A stretch of DNA of 64,000 nt from positions 16,445 to 80,444 of the forward strand of contig JAPPGM010000128.1 in assembly GCA_028874995.1 (NCBI GenBank), in the 5' to 3' direction. The notes below the pieces were generated by a model, which saw nothing but the letters and a program-made list of their open reading frames with translations, made no database searches and was not told where the DNA came from. A program made the translations under genes and the position numbers. The stretch's first letter is position 1. The number at the start of each line of letters is the position of its first letter. Source of the DNA: Gemmatimonadota bacterium. GTDB lineage: Bacteria > Gemmatimonadota > Gemmatimonadetes > Longimicrobiales > Gaopeijiaceae. Shown here one piece after another: positions 8,750 through 17,910 of this stretch.

Positions 8750-9361
8750 ATGACCTGCCAACCCCCGTTCACCGCGCGATCCGCCCTGCTCTTCACCGTG
8801 ACGTCGGCAATCCTCGCCGCCACCCCGCCGGAAGCTGCCGCCCAGCGCAAGTTCGCCACCATCGATTCCCTGCGGCACATCCAGTCGGTCGAGCCGCGCA
8901 CGGGACCCCCCGGCACCGTCGTCAAGGTGTACACCGAAAACCTTCCCCTGCAGGCCAGGATCCACGTGGGTGTGGGCGCCATGCGTGCCGGCTTCGAAGC
9001 TCTGGCCGAGGGCACCCAGGACATCTGGGGCGAAGTATCGGCGACCGTACGAATCCCCGCCTACGCGACCTGGGAGCGTCCGGTCGTCTTCATCGTCTTC
9101 AACGGCAACTTCAGCCCGATCGGGATTTCCGACCCCTTCCACGTCACGAATGAGGAGGGCCTGGTGCGGCGCGCCGGACGCATTACCGACGAAGGCCTCG
9201 GCTGCGTCACGCTGCGCGACGGCGATCAGTACATGTACGCGCTCGCAGGAGACCTGGGTGACCTGAAGCCCGGCGACGAGGTGGTGGTGGAGGGGACCGT
9301 TACGGTGGACGGGCCCTGCGATGGAGCCGACCAGATCGCGGTGGTGAACCTGAAGCGCTAG
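8750..9361 (+). CDS. secreted IPT/TIG-domain protein with a C-terminal OB-like domain
   Basis: From the ATG at 8750 the protein begins with a signal peptide (hydrophobic ALLFTVTSAILAA, then an AAAQ cleavage region). An upstream in-frame ATG at 8684 would put 22 non-hydrophobic residues first, so the later start is preferred. The middle, from VEPRTGPPGTVVKVY onwards, is a typical IPT/TIG immunoglobulin-like fold. The C-terminal 60 residues (GRITDEGLGCVTLRDGD, then LKPGDEVVVEGTV) look like a small OB-type barrel that reads as a DUF5818-like unit. The likely location is the periplasm or outside the cell. No enzyme motif is visible. Its stop overlaps by 4 bp the stop of the convergent sugar dehydrogenase gene. 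Confidence 0.6.
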   Translation: MTCQPPFTARSALLFTVTSAILAATPPEAAAQRKFATIDSLRHIQSVEPRTGPPGTVVKVYTENLPLQARIHVGVGAMRAGFEALAEGTQDIWGEVSATVRIPAYATWERPVVFIVFNGNFSPIGISDPFHVTNEEGLVRRAGRITDEGLGCVTLRDGDQYMYALAGDLGDLKPGDEVVVEGTVTVDGPCDGADQIAVVNLKR

Positions 9362-10521
9362 TACCCCGCGGGCTCCAGCCGCACGATCGGCGTCTTGTCG
9401 CCGCCCCGGGCCGAGAGCGCCACGTAGATGTAGCCGTCGGGCCCCTGCCGCACGTCCCGCACCCGGCCCATCCCGCGCAGGATGGTTTCGCTCGCCACGA
9501 CCTCACCGTCCTCGATGACCAGGCGGTCGACCTGCCGACCCGAGAGCCCTCCCGCAAAGAGGTTGCCCCGCCACTCGGGGAACTTGTCGCCGGTGTAGAA
9601 GGCCAGTCCGGACACGCCGATGGAGGGCACCCAGATGTGGACCGGCTGCTCCATCCCCTCGGCGTGGGTCGAAGGGTGGATCGCGGTGCCGGAACGGTAG
9701 TTGACCCCGTAGCCGATCACCGGCCAGCCGTAGTTGGCGCCGGCCGTCGAGACGTTGACCTCGTCCCCTCCCTGTGGACCGTGCTCGGTGAGCCACACCG
9801 CTCCCGTCCCGGGGTGGATCGCCAGGCCCTGCGGGTTGCGGTGGCCGTAGCTCCAGATCTCAGGGCGCGCGCCCTCCCGGCCCGCGAACGGGTTGTCGCC
9901 GGGTACGCTGCCGTCATCGTTCAGCCGCACGATCACGCCGTGATGGTTGGAGAGGTCCTGGGCCGGATGCGCGGCGAGATCGCCGGTCGGGCTTGCCATG
10001 CGATCGCCCACCGAGAGGTAGAGGTAGCCGTCGGCGTCGAATGCCAGTCTGCACCCGTAGTGCCCCCCGCCCCGGGACACGGCCTCGAAGATCTCGTCCA
10101 CGAGTGTAAAACGATCGTTCTCGAAGGTGCCCCGGATGACCGCCGTCGTGCCTCCCCGGCCAAGATCCTCCCTGGGCTTCGAGTAGCTGATGTATATCAT
10201 TCGATTCGACGCGAAGCCGGGGTGCGGGACGACGTCCATCAGCCCGCCCTGGCCGCGGGCCACGACTTCGGGTATGCCCGGAACGGGGTCCGGCAGGAGC
10301 CTGCCGTCGCGCACGATCCGCAGCCTGCCGGCGCGTTCGGTCACCAGGATATCGCCTCCCGGAAGGAACGCAATCGACCAGGGAACCTCGAATCCCTCCG
10401 CCACGGGGACCACTCGGAAGTCGTGGAAGGCCGTGCGATGAAGGTCGGATTGGGCCGAAACGGGGGACCAGATGGAGGCCAGAAGTCCACCGGAGAGGAA
10501 AAGCGACGCTGCACGGGTCAT
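9358..10521 (-). CDS. PQQ-dependent sugar dehydrogenase (glucose/sorbosone dehydrogenase fold)
   Basis: This predicted periplasmic six-bladed beta-propeller oxidises aldose sugars with pyrroloquinoline quinone. The family signatures are present in order: WSIAFLPGG in the first blade, YGHRNPQGL carrying the catalytic-base region, EHGPQGGDEVN, then NYGWP, and a C-terminal RVRDVRQGPDGYIY. The start chosen, ATG at 10521, gives a 387-residue precursor with a clean signal peptide ending in VSAQ. The frame stays open for 39 more codons upstream but those lack signal-peptide character. It is transcribed away from the SusC gene across a 415-bp shared intergenic region. The substrate is not predictable, and soluble homologues include Asd/YliI-type enzymes of weak activity. 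Confidence 0.85.
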   Translation of the reverse strand: MTRAASLFLSGGLLASIWSPVSAQSDLHRTAFHDFRVVPVAEGFEVPWSIAFLPGGDILVTERAGRLRIVRDGRLLPDPVPGIPEVVARGQGGLMDVVPHPGFASNRMIYISYSKPREDLGRGGTTAVIRGTFENDRFTLVDEIFEAVSRGGGHYGCRLAFDADGYLYLSVGDRMASPTGDLAAHPAQDLSNHHGVIVRLNDDGSVPGDNPFAGREGARPEIWSYGHRNPQGLAIHPGTGAVWLTEHGPQGGDEVNVSTAGANYGWPVIGYGVNYRSGTAIHPSTHAEGMEQPVHIWVPSIGVSGLAFYTGDKFPEWRGNLFAGGLSGRQVDRLVIEDGEVVASETILRGMGRVRDVRQGPDGYIYVALSARGGDKTPIVRLEPAGY

Positions 10522-10829
10522 GAATCTTGCCTTTGGGAGCTGACTGGATTTGGTGCGACTGAACGGAATGGATACCGCCATTTCGACCGTGAGGCCAGCC
10601 CCGGTGTCGGTCCTCCGCTTCCTCCAACGGCGAACCACAAGACTCGTAAAGTACTATACAGCAACATCTTACCTACTCACATCCACACTTGATCCCTTCC
10701 GCTGGACGGCCCGGAGCGGCCACGGTCGGGACGCCCCGATCCGCACCGGCGGCTTGATTCCTCCAGTCTACCGCAGGTGGGCCGCCGCGTCCCGGCACGG
10801 GTTTTCGGCCGCCGCCTGCGGGTCCGCGT
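10522..10829. other. divergent intergenic region between sugar dehydrogenase and SusC genes
   Basis: About 300 bp without a supported gene. An AT-rich patch at 10646-10682 contains GTACTATACA and scattered TTAC half-sites, the likely location of the minus-strand promoter. The rest is GC-rich and featureless to the eye. Confidence 0.4.
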
Positions 10830-10858
10830 TTGCGTTTTGCGAGACCGCAACGTATTGT
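10830..10858 (+). promoter_or_regulatory. possible SusC promoter with internal inverted repeat
   Basis: TTGCGT (10830-10835) and TATTGT (10853-10858) are 17 bp apart, about 80 bp before the SusC start. The spacer holds a perfect TTGCG-AGAC-CGCAA inverted repeat (10837-10850), a possible repressor site. Matches to the -35/-10 consensus are only moderate. Confidence 0.3.
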
Positions 10859-10936
10859 GTGAGCGTCGGCAATGCCGTCCGAAGGAGTCGGCGGTCGACA
10901 GCGTGGACACATTCACCTCTTGAAAGGAGATGTCCA

Positions 10937-13921
10937 ATGTCCAATCGCTACTGCATCAGCGGTGTGATTGCGGCTCTGGTGCTCGCGTTCAGCGTAGCCG
11001 GAGCCACGAACCTCGCCGCACAGACAGGCACCGTGACCGGTGTGGTCACGGATGCCACCACAGGTCAGCCCCTCAACGACGCCGCCGTCAATCTGGTGGA
11101 CACCGAGGTGACGGGGCTGACCGCCACCAACGGGCGCTACCTGTTCAACAGCGTCCCCGTTGGTGTGTACACCGTCAGGGTCGTGATCCTCGGGTACGCG
11201 ACCCAAGAGAAGGAGGTCACGGTCACGCCGGGGGCCAGCCAGGAGGTCGACTTCCAGCTCGAAATCTCCGCCATCAACCTAGACGAAATCGTCGCGACGG
11301 GTGTGGCGGGAGCGGTGGAGCGCCGGAAGGTCGGCGTGTCACTTCCGTCGGTCAAGGTGGAAGAGCTCACCGAGACCATGCCGGTCGACAACTTCAGCCA
11401 GATCCTCGAGGGTCGTATTCCCGGTGTCCGCTCGATCGGAACCAACGGGTCGATCGGCGGGGGGCGCCAGCTTCGCATTCGCGGCGTCGACACGTTCGGA
11501 TACACGAGCGTGCGTCCGGTGGTGTACATCGACGGCGTCCGGGTCGACACGAACAAGTACGACTGGGGCTGGATGGCCGGTGTTTCCTGCTGCTTCTTCT
11601 CCGGCGGGGCCGGCGAAGACCGGCTCGGCGACCTCAATCCCGAGGAAATCGACCGGATCGAGGTCCTGAAGGGCCCAGCGGCAGCGACGCTCTTCGGTTC
11701 CGAGGCCGCGGCCGGTGTTATCCAGGTGTTCACGAAGCGCGGCCGGAGCAACACGCCGTCCTCCTTCACCCTGAACACCAGCGTGGGCATGAACCGCCTC
11801 CGGGCGAACCTTCCCACGAAGTTGCGGCCCAATTTCCGCGGACCGGATGGCTACATCCCGTGGGACCCGAATGAGACGCTCATCGAGAACGGTCTCGTCA
11901 ACACCTACGACCTGTCGGCGTCGGGCGGCGGGGAAGACGTCACGTACTTCGTCTCCGCCGGGCTGAGCTACGAGGAAGGCTCGATCAAGCCCAACGACGC
12001 CACCCGCGGCAACATCCGCGTGAACCTCAACTGGACCGCGTCCGAGAATCTCTCCCTCGGCCTGACCTCCGGGTATGTCCGGAACAAGATCTGGGCGCTG
12101 CAGACCGGAAACAACTGGTTGGGGATCTACACCAACGCCATGCTTAGCAACCCGTTCAACGCCACCGAGGAGGAACCCTACGGCGGCGGGCTGGACGTGA
12201 ACGTGGCGAACTCGCAGGCGATCAAGACGTTCTCCGACGCCGACCGCTGGACCGGCAGCGTGACGCTGAACTACACGCCGATGCCGAATTTCACCCATCG
12301 GTTCACCTTCGGGCTCGACGCGGTGAACGACCAGAAGACCCGGCACCTGCCCTGGGGTCGCTACTACACCTACCTCGGAGAGCGGGGAGAGAAGAACATC
12401 GGGTACCGGTCGGCCCGGAAATTCACGAGTGATTTCCTGTCGTCCTACGACTATGACAACCTGTTCGGCATGGACTTCCTGACCGGGTCGCTCTCGTTCG
12501 GTGGCCAGGGCTACTGGGACGTCGGGTCGAATTCGATGGCGACCGGCAAGGGTTACGCCGCCGACGGTGTAACCACGGTCAGGGGCGCGGCGGAGACCAT
12601 CGGGGACGAGACCTTCACGGAGGAGATCAACCTCGGGTTCTTCCTGCAGAACCGTTTCGACCTCACTGACGACCTCTTCCTCACGACCGCGGTTCGCGCG
12701 GACGGCAACTCCGCATTCGGTGACAACTACGGCTTCCAGGTCTACCCGAAGGTGGACGTCGCCTACAACATTCCGCAGTCGGTCCTTCCCGAGATGGTCT
12801 CCAGCCTCAAGTACCGTGCGGCCGTGGGCATGGCGGGCAAGGCCCCCGGTGCGTTTGCCAAGTTCCAGACTTTCTTCCCCATCACGGTGCTGGACGACAA
12901 GCCCGGTGTGGCGCCCGCGGGTGCCGGCAACCAGGACATCGAGCCCGAGAACAAGCGGGAAGTGGAAACCGGTCTCGACATCGGACTGTTCAGCAACAGG
13001 GTCGGGATGGAGCTGACCTACTACGACGCGCGGACGATCAACGCTCTGTTCTACCTGCCCAAGGCAGCCAGCACGGGTACCTATGGACGGACGGAGAATT
13101 GCTGCGTATGGCTGAACCGGGGCTTCGAGGCGGCGGTGACCGGATCGGTCATCGAGTCGCCCTCGTTCCGCTGGAACATGAACCTCACCTACGAGTGGAA
13201 CTACAATCGCCTCCACGATCTCGGCGACGCCGCAGTGGACGACTCGGTTCCGATGTACACAAGGGACGACGTAACCGGGTTCTGGGAGTTCAGCCACTGG
13301 AGGTACACCAAGCAGTTGAGCGGGTGGTTCGTGGGTGAGTCCATCGGCAACCTGTGGGGTCGGTATGTCACGAGCTGGGATCCGGAAGCCAGCGTACACA
13401 ACCTCACCGATCACTACTTCAACCTCGGCCTGAGATTCCCCACGCACATGGGGTCGATCAACAACACCTTCCAGATCATGAACGATCTGACGGTCAGGTT
13501 CCAGTTGCGGGGCGAGACCGGTGCGCACATGCAGAACGCGGACCGCGCCTACGGGATCCGCCAGTACGGCTACGACGAGTTGCTCGGGGAAGCCACCCAG
13601 ACGGAGAACGGAGCTTTTGAGTTGACCGCGGCGGGTGACTCCATCCTCGACTTCCACCGCAAGGTGTGGGCGCTCGATTCGCGCGCGCACATCCGCCTGC
13701 AGGAGGTTTCGCTGGCGTACACCGTGCCGGAGACCATCAGCGGTCGGCTCGGACTGCAGAGGACGACCGTCATGCTGTCGGGGTACAACCTGCACTGGTG
13801 GGACGGCTGCAACTGCCAGGATCCGAATGCGTCCTATCACGCCAGTGACTTCGACGGCTTCCCGTTCCTGAGTCCCTCGCAGCCGAGAAAAGTCCAGCTA
13901 TCCGTCAGAACGCGGTTCTAG
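10937..13921 (+). CDS. SusC/RagA-type TonB-linked outer-membrane transporter
   Basis: This 994-residue protein forms the barrel of an outer-membrane nutrient importer that works with the SusD lipoprotein encoded next. Order of domains: signal peptide (to about residue 28, ending NLAAQ), a carboxypeptidase-regulatory-like beta-sandwich (about 30-105, starting TGTVTGVVTDATTGQPL), the SusC plug (about 120-235, with the conserved RIRGV and IDRIEVLKGPAAATLFG), then the barrel ending in RTRF. The ATG at 10937 has a strong GAAAGGAG ribosome site 7 bp upstream. The frame is open for another 129 codons upstream, but those residues lack any receptor feature. The substrate class is unknown; SusCD pairs serve glycans, peptides and other oligomers. 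Confidence 0.93.
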   Translation: MSNRYCISGVIAALVLAFSVAGATNLAAQTGTVTGVVTDATTGQPLNDAAVNLVDTEVTGLTATNGRYLFNSVPVGVYTVRVVILGYATQEKEVTVTPGASQEVDFQLEISAINLDEIVATGVAGAVERRKVGVSLPSVKVEELTETMPVDNFSQILEGRIPGVRSIGTNGSIGGGRQLRIRGVDTFGYTSVRPVVYIDGVRVDTNKYDWGWMAGVSCCFFSGGAGEDRLGDLNPEEIDRIEVLKGPAAATLFGSEAAAGVIQVFTKRGRSNTPSSFTLNTSVGMNRLRANLPTKLRPNFRGPDGYIPWDPNETLIENGLVNTYDLSASGGGEDVTYFVSAGLSYEEGSIKPNDATRGNIRVNLNWTASENLSLGLTSGYVRNKIWALQTGNNWLGIYTNAMLSNPFNATEEEPYGGGLDVNVANSQAIKTFSDADRWTGSVTLNYTPMPNFTHRFTFGLDAVNDQKTRHLPWGRYYTYLGERGEKNIGYRSARKFTSDFLSSYDYDNLFGMDFLTGSLSFGGQGYWDVGSNSMATGKGYAADGVTTVRGAAETIGDETFTEEINLGFFLQNRFDLTDDLFLTTAVRADGNSAFGDNYGFQVYPKVDVAYNIPQSVLPEMVSSLKYRAAVGMAGKAPGAFAKFQTFFPITVLDDKPGVAPAGAGNQDIEPENKREVETGLDIGLFSNRVGMELTYYDARTINALFYLPKAASTGTYGRTENCCVWLNRGFEAAVTGSVIESPSFRWNMNLTYEWNYNRLHDLGDAAVDDSVPMYTRDDVTGFWEFSHWRYTKQLSGWFVGESIGNLWGRYVTSWDPEASVHNLTDHYFNLGLRFPTHMGSINNTFQIMNDLTVRFQLRGETGAHMQNADRAYGIRQYGYDELLGEATQTENGAFELTAAGDSILDFHRKVWALDSRAHIRLQEVSLAYTVPETISGRLGLQRTTVMLSGYNLHWWDGCNCQDPNASYHASDFDGFPFLSPSQPRKVQLSVRTRF

Positions 13922-13966
13922 CCGACAGGCGGAATTGCCTTGACTGCTAAAGAACAGGAGAGAGAA

Positions 13967-15262
13967 ATGAATTGGAAGAAGAAAGGAAGGGTTCTGGGTG
14001 TCGCACTGTTGTCAGTGTCGCTCGGTGCCTGCGACATCCTTACGGTGAATGACCCGGGACGCTACACCGGCCCCGACCTTGACGACGCGCTACAGGCGGT
14101 CGCCGACGGGGTGGAGGGTCGTTCGCAGCTGTACGTTCAGTACTTCGCGGCCTACACGGCGCTGCTGGGAGACGAATACCAGCACACTGGGACATGGTCG
14201 GGCTTCGACGCCCTCGACCATGGCAACTTCCTCAAGGAATGGTATGGCTTTTTCGCGGACTATCACACGAGCAACCGAGTGTTCTCCGAGCAGTCCTGGG
14301 AGAGGTTTGAAAGGGTGCTCGGAGCAGCGGAAGCCGCAAGCAGCACGGTAGGCGCCCAGGTCAAGCTGGCCAGAGCCACATACACTCTGTTGTCGGTCTG
14401 GCACAATTGCGAAGCGGTGGCTGAGCCCGCCCCGTCGCCGAGTCTGTCCGATACCGAGATCCGGAAGATTGCCGCCCAGCGGTTCTCCGACGCGATCGAC
14501 GTGGCACAGGCCGCCGGTGCGTCGTTCCATGGGAACGCGGCCCGGGCAGGCAAGGCCATTGCGCTCTACCTGACGGGTGACTATGCGGGCGCGGTGGCGG
14601 AAGCTGCGCAGGTCCCTGATGGTTACGTCTACGGTCAGATCTTCAACCAGGTCTACCGGAACTACGTCGTCGTAGTGACGACGAAGGGCCACAACGAGGC
14701 TGCGGGGCTGATGTACTGGCTATGGCCGCGGATCGACAAGACCGAAGACACCCACACCTACATCAGGGACTGGGCGACGAACGAGCATGACATGCGCATG
14801 CCGGCATGGTTCGACGGCGAGATCGCGACGGACAACATCACGCCGCACTACAGCCAGTACAAATACGACACCGACATGACCCTGATCCCCATGTATCATT
14901 CGGACCACATGAAGCTGATCGAGGCCGAGGCCATGGTCATGAACGGGGACTACGCGGGAGCGACGGCGGTGCTGAACGGTCTGCGGGCCGCGGTTGGCCT
15001 GGCTGCGCTGGAAGTGCCGGACAACGAAGAGATGATGATGGAAGCACTCCTGAACGAGCGCTTCGCGGAACTCTTCATGGAAGGATACCGCGCAACCGAC
15101 CTTCATCGCTTCGGTCTGGTGCGGGAACGCTTCGATTCCTTCAACGATCCCGAGCGGCCCGGTGAGGGACGGCCGACCAAGTTTGCCGGCAGCAACCGCG
15201 AGACTCGGTACAATGACATGATCGAAGACGACGATGCATTGCGCTGCTGGCCGCAGTCGTGA
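13967..15262 (+). CDS. SusD/RagB-family outer-membrane lipoprotein
   Basis: SusD-like proteins are surface lipoproteins that act as a lid on the SusC barrel and bind substrate. The 431-residue product starts MNWKKK with a short hydrophobic stretch and a lipobox SLGAC, then the alpha-helical TPR-like body; a late RFAELFMEGYRATDLHRFG segment matches the conserved SusD C-terminal region. An AGGAG ribosome site lies just before the ATG at 13967, and an in-frame TTG at 13940 is less likely. It is 45 bp after the SusC stop, so the two are co-transcribed. Length is somewhat below the 450-550 usual for Bacteroidota SusD. A strong hairpin follows at 15332-15367. Confidence 0.88.
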   Translation: MNWKKKGRVLGVALLSVSLGACDILTVNDPGRYTGPDLDDALQAVADGVEGRSQLYVQYFAAYTALLGDEYQHTGTWSGFDALDHGNFLKEWYGFFADYHTSNRVFSEQSWERFERVLGAAEAASSTVGAQVKLARATYTLLSVWHNCEAVAEPAPSPSLSDTEIRKIAAQRFSDAIDVAQAAGASFHGNAARAGKAIALYLTGDYAGAVAEAAQVPDGYVYGQIFNQVYRNYVVVVTTKGHNEAAGLMYWLWPRIDKTEDTHTYIRDWATNEHDMRMPAWFDGEIATDNITPHYSQYKYDTDMTLIPMYHSDHMKLIEAEAMVMNGDYAGATAVLNGLRAAVGLAALEVPDNEEMMMEALLNERFAELFMEGYRATDLHRFGLVRERFDSFNDPERPGEGRPTKFAGSNRETRYNDMIEDDDALRCWPQS

Positions 15263-15331
15263 GGTTTCGTATCGAGTGAACTCGGTGATCGGGTGAGTCC
15301 AGCTCACTTGTTGCCGAAAGACTCAGACGGA

Positions 15332-15367
15332 GCGGGGTCGGGCCGGATGTACTCGGCCCGGCCCCGC
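15332..15367 (+). terminator. long GC-rich hairpin after susD
   Basis: Arms of 14 bp (15332-15345 and 15354-15367) pair with a single G-T mismatch around an 8-nt loop GATGTACT. It lies 70 bp after the susD stop and before the plug-domain gene. No T-run follows; a terminator or processing signal is likely. Confidence 0.5.
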
Positions 15368-15479
15368 GCCGGTTTGGGGGAATGAACAGATGACGTCAGC
15401 GAATCTGCGAGGCACGGGTTGTCGGCTGGCAGGACCCCCGGCAGCCCGCGGAGAGCATCCCCGCGGTGTTCGGCCGACG

Positions 15480-16244
15480 ATGCGTCCGGGCTGGATCGTT
15501 CCCCTTGCGATCCTGACCGCTGCCGGATTGCCGGCTCGCCCCACGTTGACCGCTCAGGAGCCCGGGATACACGTCGGAGCCATTGCCGGGCAGGTGTTTG
15601 ACCAGGACACTCGGAAATGGATTGCAGGCGTCGAGATCACGGTCGACGAGATGGAACCGGTCATCACCGATGTGGAGGGCCACTTCAGAATCGACGGCAT
15701 TCCGGTCGGGTGGCATCGCATTATTACCCGGAGGATCGGGTACGAAACACGTGTCGATACCATCGCGATCCCGACGAATTCCGTCCTGGCGTTGCGCGTG
15801 GCTCTTGCCCGGGAGCCCGTGGCCCTGGAACCGCTGACGATCACCGTGCGCTCCGCGACGCTGGAGCGCAACGGCTTCTACGCTCGTTCCCAGCAGGGTT
15901 ACAGTGGAGTCTACCTTGACCGGGCCCGGATCGAGGCCATGCGCGCAACGACGGTCACCCAGCTGTTCCGGAACATGACCGGGATTCGGGTGATCTATGA
16001 CGGCTTGTACGGAGCGCGCCTGATGATCAACCAGGTAGTCAGTCTGAGTGATCCGAACCACGAAGTCGGCGGCTGCGAGCCGTCATACTGGATTGACGGC
16101 GTCCGTTCGACCATGACTACTCCCGACATGATGCGGCTTGACGAGCTCGAAGGCGTTGAAGTCTACCGGCGGGCCGGCGCCCCGGGGAAATTCATCCACT
16201 CGTGTGGAACCATTCTTTTCTGGACGCGAGTGCCGGTCAGATAG
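15480..16244 (+). CDS. orphan carboxypeptidase-regulatory plus TonB-plug domain protein
   Basis: From the ATG at 15480 the protein has 254 residues: a signal peptide (IVPLAILTAAGL), a carboxypeptidase-regulatory-like sandwich starting GAIAGQVFDQDTRKWI, and then a receptor-plug-like domain (MRATTVTQLFRNMTGIRV, later YWIDGV and LDELEGVEVYRRAG). It then stops after TILFWTRVPVR, with no barrel at all. The two cysteines in GGCEPSYW and HSCGTILFW could form a disulfide. Similar short regulatory-plus-plug proteins occur widely in Gemmatimonadota, so this looks like a real protein class, not a truncation. An in-frame ATG at 15390 is a possible earlier start but adds a segment without signal-peptide character. 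Function unknown. Confidence 0.7.
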   Translation: MRPGWIVPLAILTAAGLPARPTLTAQEPGIHVGAIAGQVFDQDTRKWIAGVEITVDEMEPVITDVEGHFRIDGIPVGWHRIITRRIGYETRVDTIAIPTNSVLALRVALAREPVALEPLTITVRSATLERNGFYARSQQGYSGVYLDRARIEAMRATTVTQLFRNMTGIRVIYDGLYGARLMINQVVSLSDPNHEVGGCEPSYWIDGVRSTMTTPDMMRLDELEGVEVYRRAGAPGKFIHSCGTILFWTRVPVR

Positions 16245-16255
16245 GGTGCGATTCG

Positions 16256-17416
16256 TCAGAGCGACTTCAGGAAGACCGCCAACCGTTGCTTCCGCGCCGG
16301 TGAGAGACGGTTGAAGGCATCGCGCGCGGCGCTCGCCTCGCCGCCGTGCATCTCCATCACCATCGTGAAGTCCAGGGCCTGTCCGTGATGCAGAAACGCA
16401 TCGCGAAACCTGAGGCCGACCAGTGGCGTCGTGCGCCACTCACCGGGTACGCTGCCGGGGGAGCAGATGTCCGCTAGCTCGCGCCCCATGTCGTGGAGCA
16501 GAAGGTCCGAATAGATGCGGAAACGCTTGCGGTCGAGGGCCGGGTCGTCGTTGGACGCGGTCGTCATGGTGGGCGTATGGCATTTCGCGCAGCCTATATC
16601 GCGAAAAATCTCTTCGCCAACAGGGTCGGAGGGGGTCGTGGGTTCGGTGGGCGCCAGAAAGCGAATGTAGTCCGCCAACAGCCCGATCTCGACATCACCC
16701 ACTTCGGGGTCGGGAGCCGGATCCATCCCGGGCGGAAGCGGTTCGCCGTTGAGCAGCATCTCGTCCGGGTGTTCCGGCGTGGTGAGGCCCATCTCCACGC
16801 GGATCGCCTCCTCGATGAACGAATCGAGCGTGGCATGCGTCGCCCGCAGCCCGAACCGCGCCAACCGGCCATCGGGGTCGAGCCCCGGACGGCCGGAGAT
16901 ACCGTCGCCATCGTCGTCTTCGGGGTCGGACCGGGATAGTATCGCCTCCGCCGACAGCGCTTCCACCAAACCGAGGCCGAAGAGCGACGGCGGGAACATC
17001 AAGGTGACTCCGCTGGCTTCGCGCGGGGTCCGTTCGGGGCGCAGACCCGCTTCCCTCATGGCCGGGACGATCACGGACTGTAGCAGAGCGCCACCCAAAC
17101 GTGTGAGGGGATCGCAGCCCGTGTCCGGATCGTAGTGGCTGATCTTGGTCACGGGCTCCGCGCCGTGTCCGCCGCTCTCGGGGAGGTCGTGACAGGACAC
17201 GCACCTGGCCTGATTGAAGATCGGCCCGAGGCCCTCTTCGGGGGTAAACGCGCGGCCGAAGAGGGCGCGGCCCTCGCGGAACCGGAGGAGCTGGTCTTCG
17301 GTCAGACCGGGCAAGGGGGTGCCCGGCTCACCGTCAATCAGCGGGGTCTCGATCGACGCGCACCCGCTCACCGCCAGCAGGAGGACGGCGCGCAGTCGCG
17401 CGGCGACGAGACTCAA
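16256..17416 (-). CDS. di-heme DUF1111-family oxidoreductase lipoprotein
   Basis: The 386-residue product starts with a lipoprotein signal (LLAVSGC). It carries two c-type heme sites: CVSCH at 72-76 in a peroxidase-like N-terminal context, and CAKCH at 276-280. Between them the RLGGALLQSVIVPAMRE and SLFGLGLVEAL segments match the DUF1111 family, related to di-heme cytochrome c peroxidases. It would act in the periplasm in electron transfer; the substrate is not known. It lies 5 bp after the stop of the lipoprotein gene 17422-17910 on the same strand, so the two are probably co-transcribed. The protein is somewhat shorter than many family members, but both heme sites are intact. Confidence 0.82.
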   Translation of the reverse strand: MSLVAARLRAVLLLAVSGCASIETPLIDGEPGTPLPGLTEDQLLRFREGRALFGRAFTPEEGLGPIFNQARCVSCHDLPESGGHGAEPVTKISHYDPDTGCDPLTRLGGALLQSVIVPAMREAGLRPERTPREASGVTLMFPPSLFGLGLVEALSAEAILSRSDPEDDDGDGISGRPGLDPDGRLARFGLRATHATLDSFIEEAIRVEMGLTTPEHPDEMLLNGEPLPPGMDPAPDPEVGDVEIGLLADYIRFLAPTEPTTPSDPVGEEIFRDIGCAKCHTPTMTTASNDDPALDRKRFRIYSDLLLHDMGRELADICSPGSVPGEWRTTPLVGLRFRDAFLHHGQALDFTMVMEMHGGEASAARDAFNRLSPARKQRLAVFLKSL

Positions 17417-17421
17417 CGGAG

Positions 17422-17910
17422 TCAGGGTCCGCCGCGAACGGTGGGGTCTTCGCCCTGCAGATCGTGGTACTGGTACACGAAACGCAAGCGGTCCCGCTTT
17501 CCGTCTTCCGTCCTTGGGCTGAGAAGCCGTTGGACGTCATACCACTCCTTGCCGTCGATGTCGACCGTCATTCCGACGAGTGCCTGGACCTCTTCCACGG
17601 GATAGGTTTCGACGAGGATCTGGTACCGGTCAGTGAACTCGAAGGTGTTGGAGTACGGGGACGAAACGACGAACGTATCTGCCGATATGATACTCTCGAT
17701 AACCGGACATTCCGGGTCCCCCGCGCACACGGGCTCCTGATACCGCACGAAGTTCTGTGAAACGATAACGGTGAGCTGGTTCACATCTTCGCTCGTGATC
17801 TCAACAACGGCTTCGTCCGGCGGCCCTCCCGGGCGAAGCCAGTCGCACCCGGCTGTCAGAACCAGGCCGATGGCCACCACGACTTGAAGTGAATGGATCC
17901 TTTTCGCCAT
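17422..17910 (-). CDS. hypothetical lipoprotein
   Basis: This 162-residue protein starts MAKRIHSLQ with a hydrophobic stretch and a lipobox LTAGC, so it should be anchored to a membrane outside the cytoplasm. The mature part is acidic and mostly beta-rich (VVEITSEDVNQLTVIVSQNF, later YQILVETYPV). Two cysteines bracket the stretch CAGDPEC. I recognise no family. An in-frame start 11 codons earlier (17943) is possible. It precedes and is probably co-transcribed with the di-heme DUF1111 gene, so a role beside that enzyme is conceivable but unproven. Confidence 0.65.
   Translation of the reverse strand: MAKRIHSLQVVVAIGLVLTAGCDWLRPGGPPDEAVVEITSEDVNQLTVIVSQNFVRYQEPVCAGDPECPVIESIISADTFVVSSPYSNTFEFTDRYQILVETYPVEEVQALVGMTVDIDGKEWYDVQRLLSPRTEDGKRDRLRFVYQYHDLQGEDPTVRGGP

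Noticed and set aside
11339..13840. Long minus-strand open frame opposite the SusC gene
   Set aside because: No motif or signal is visible, and the plus-strand frame encodes a complete transporter.
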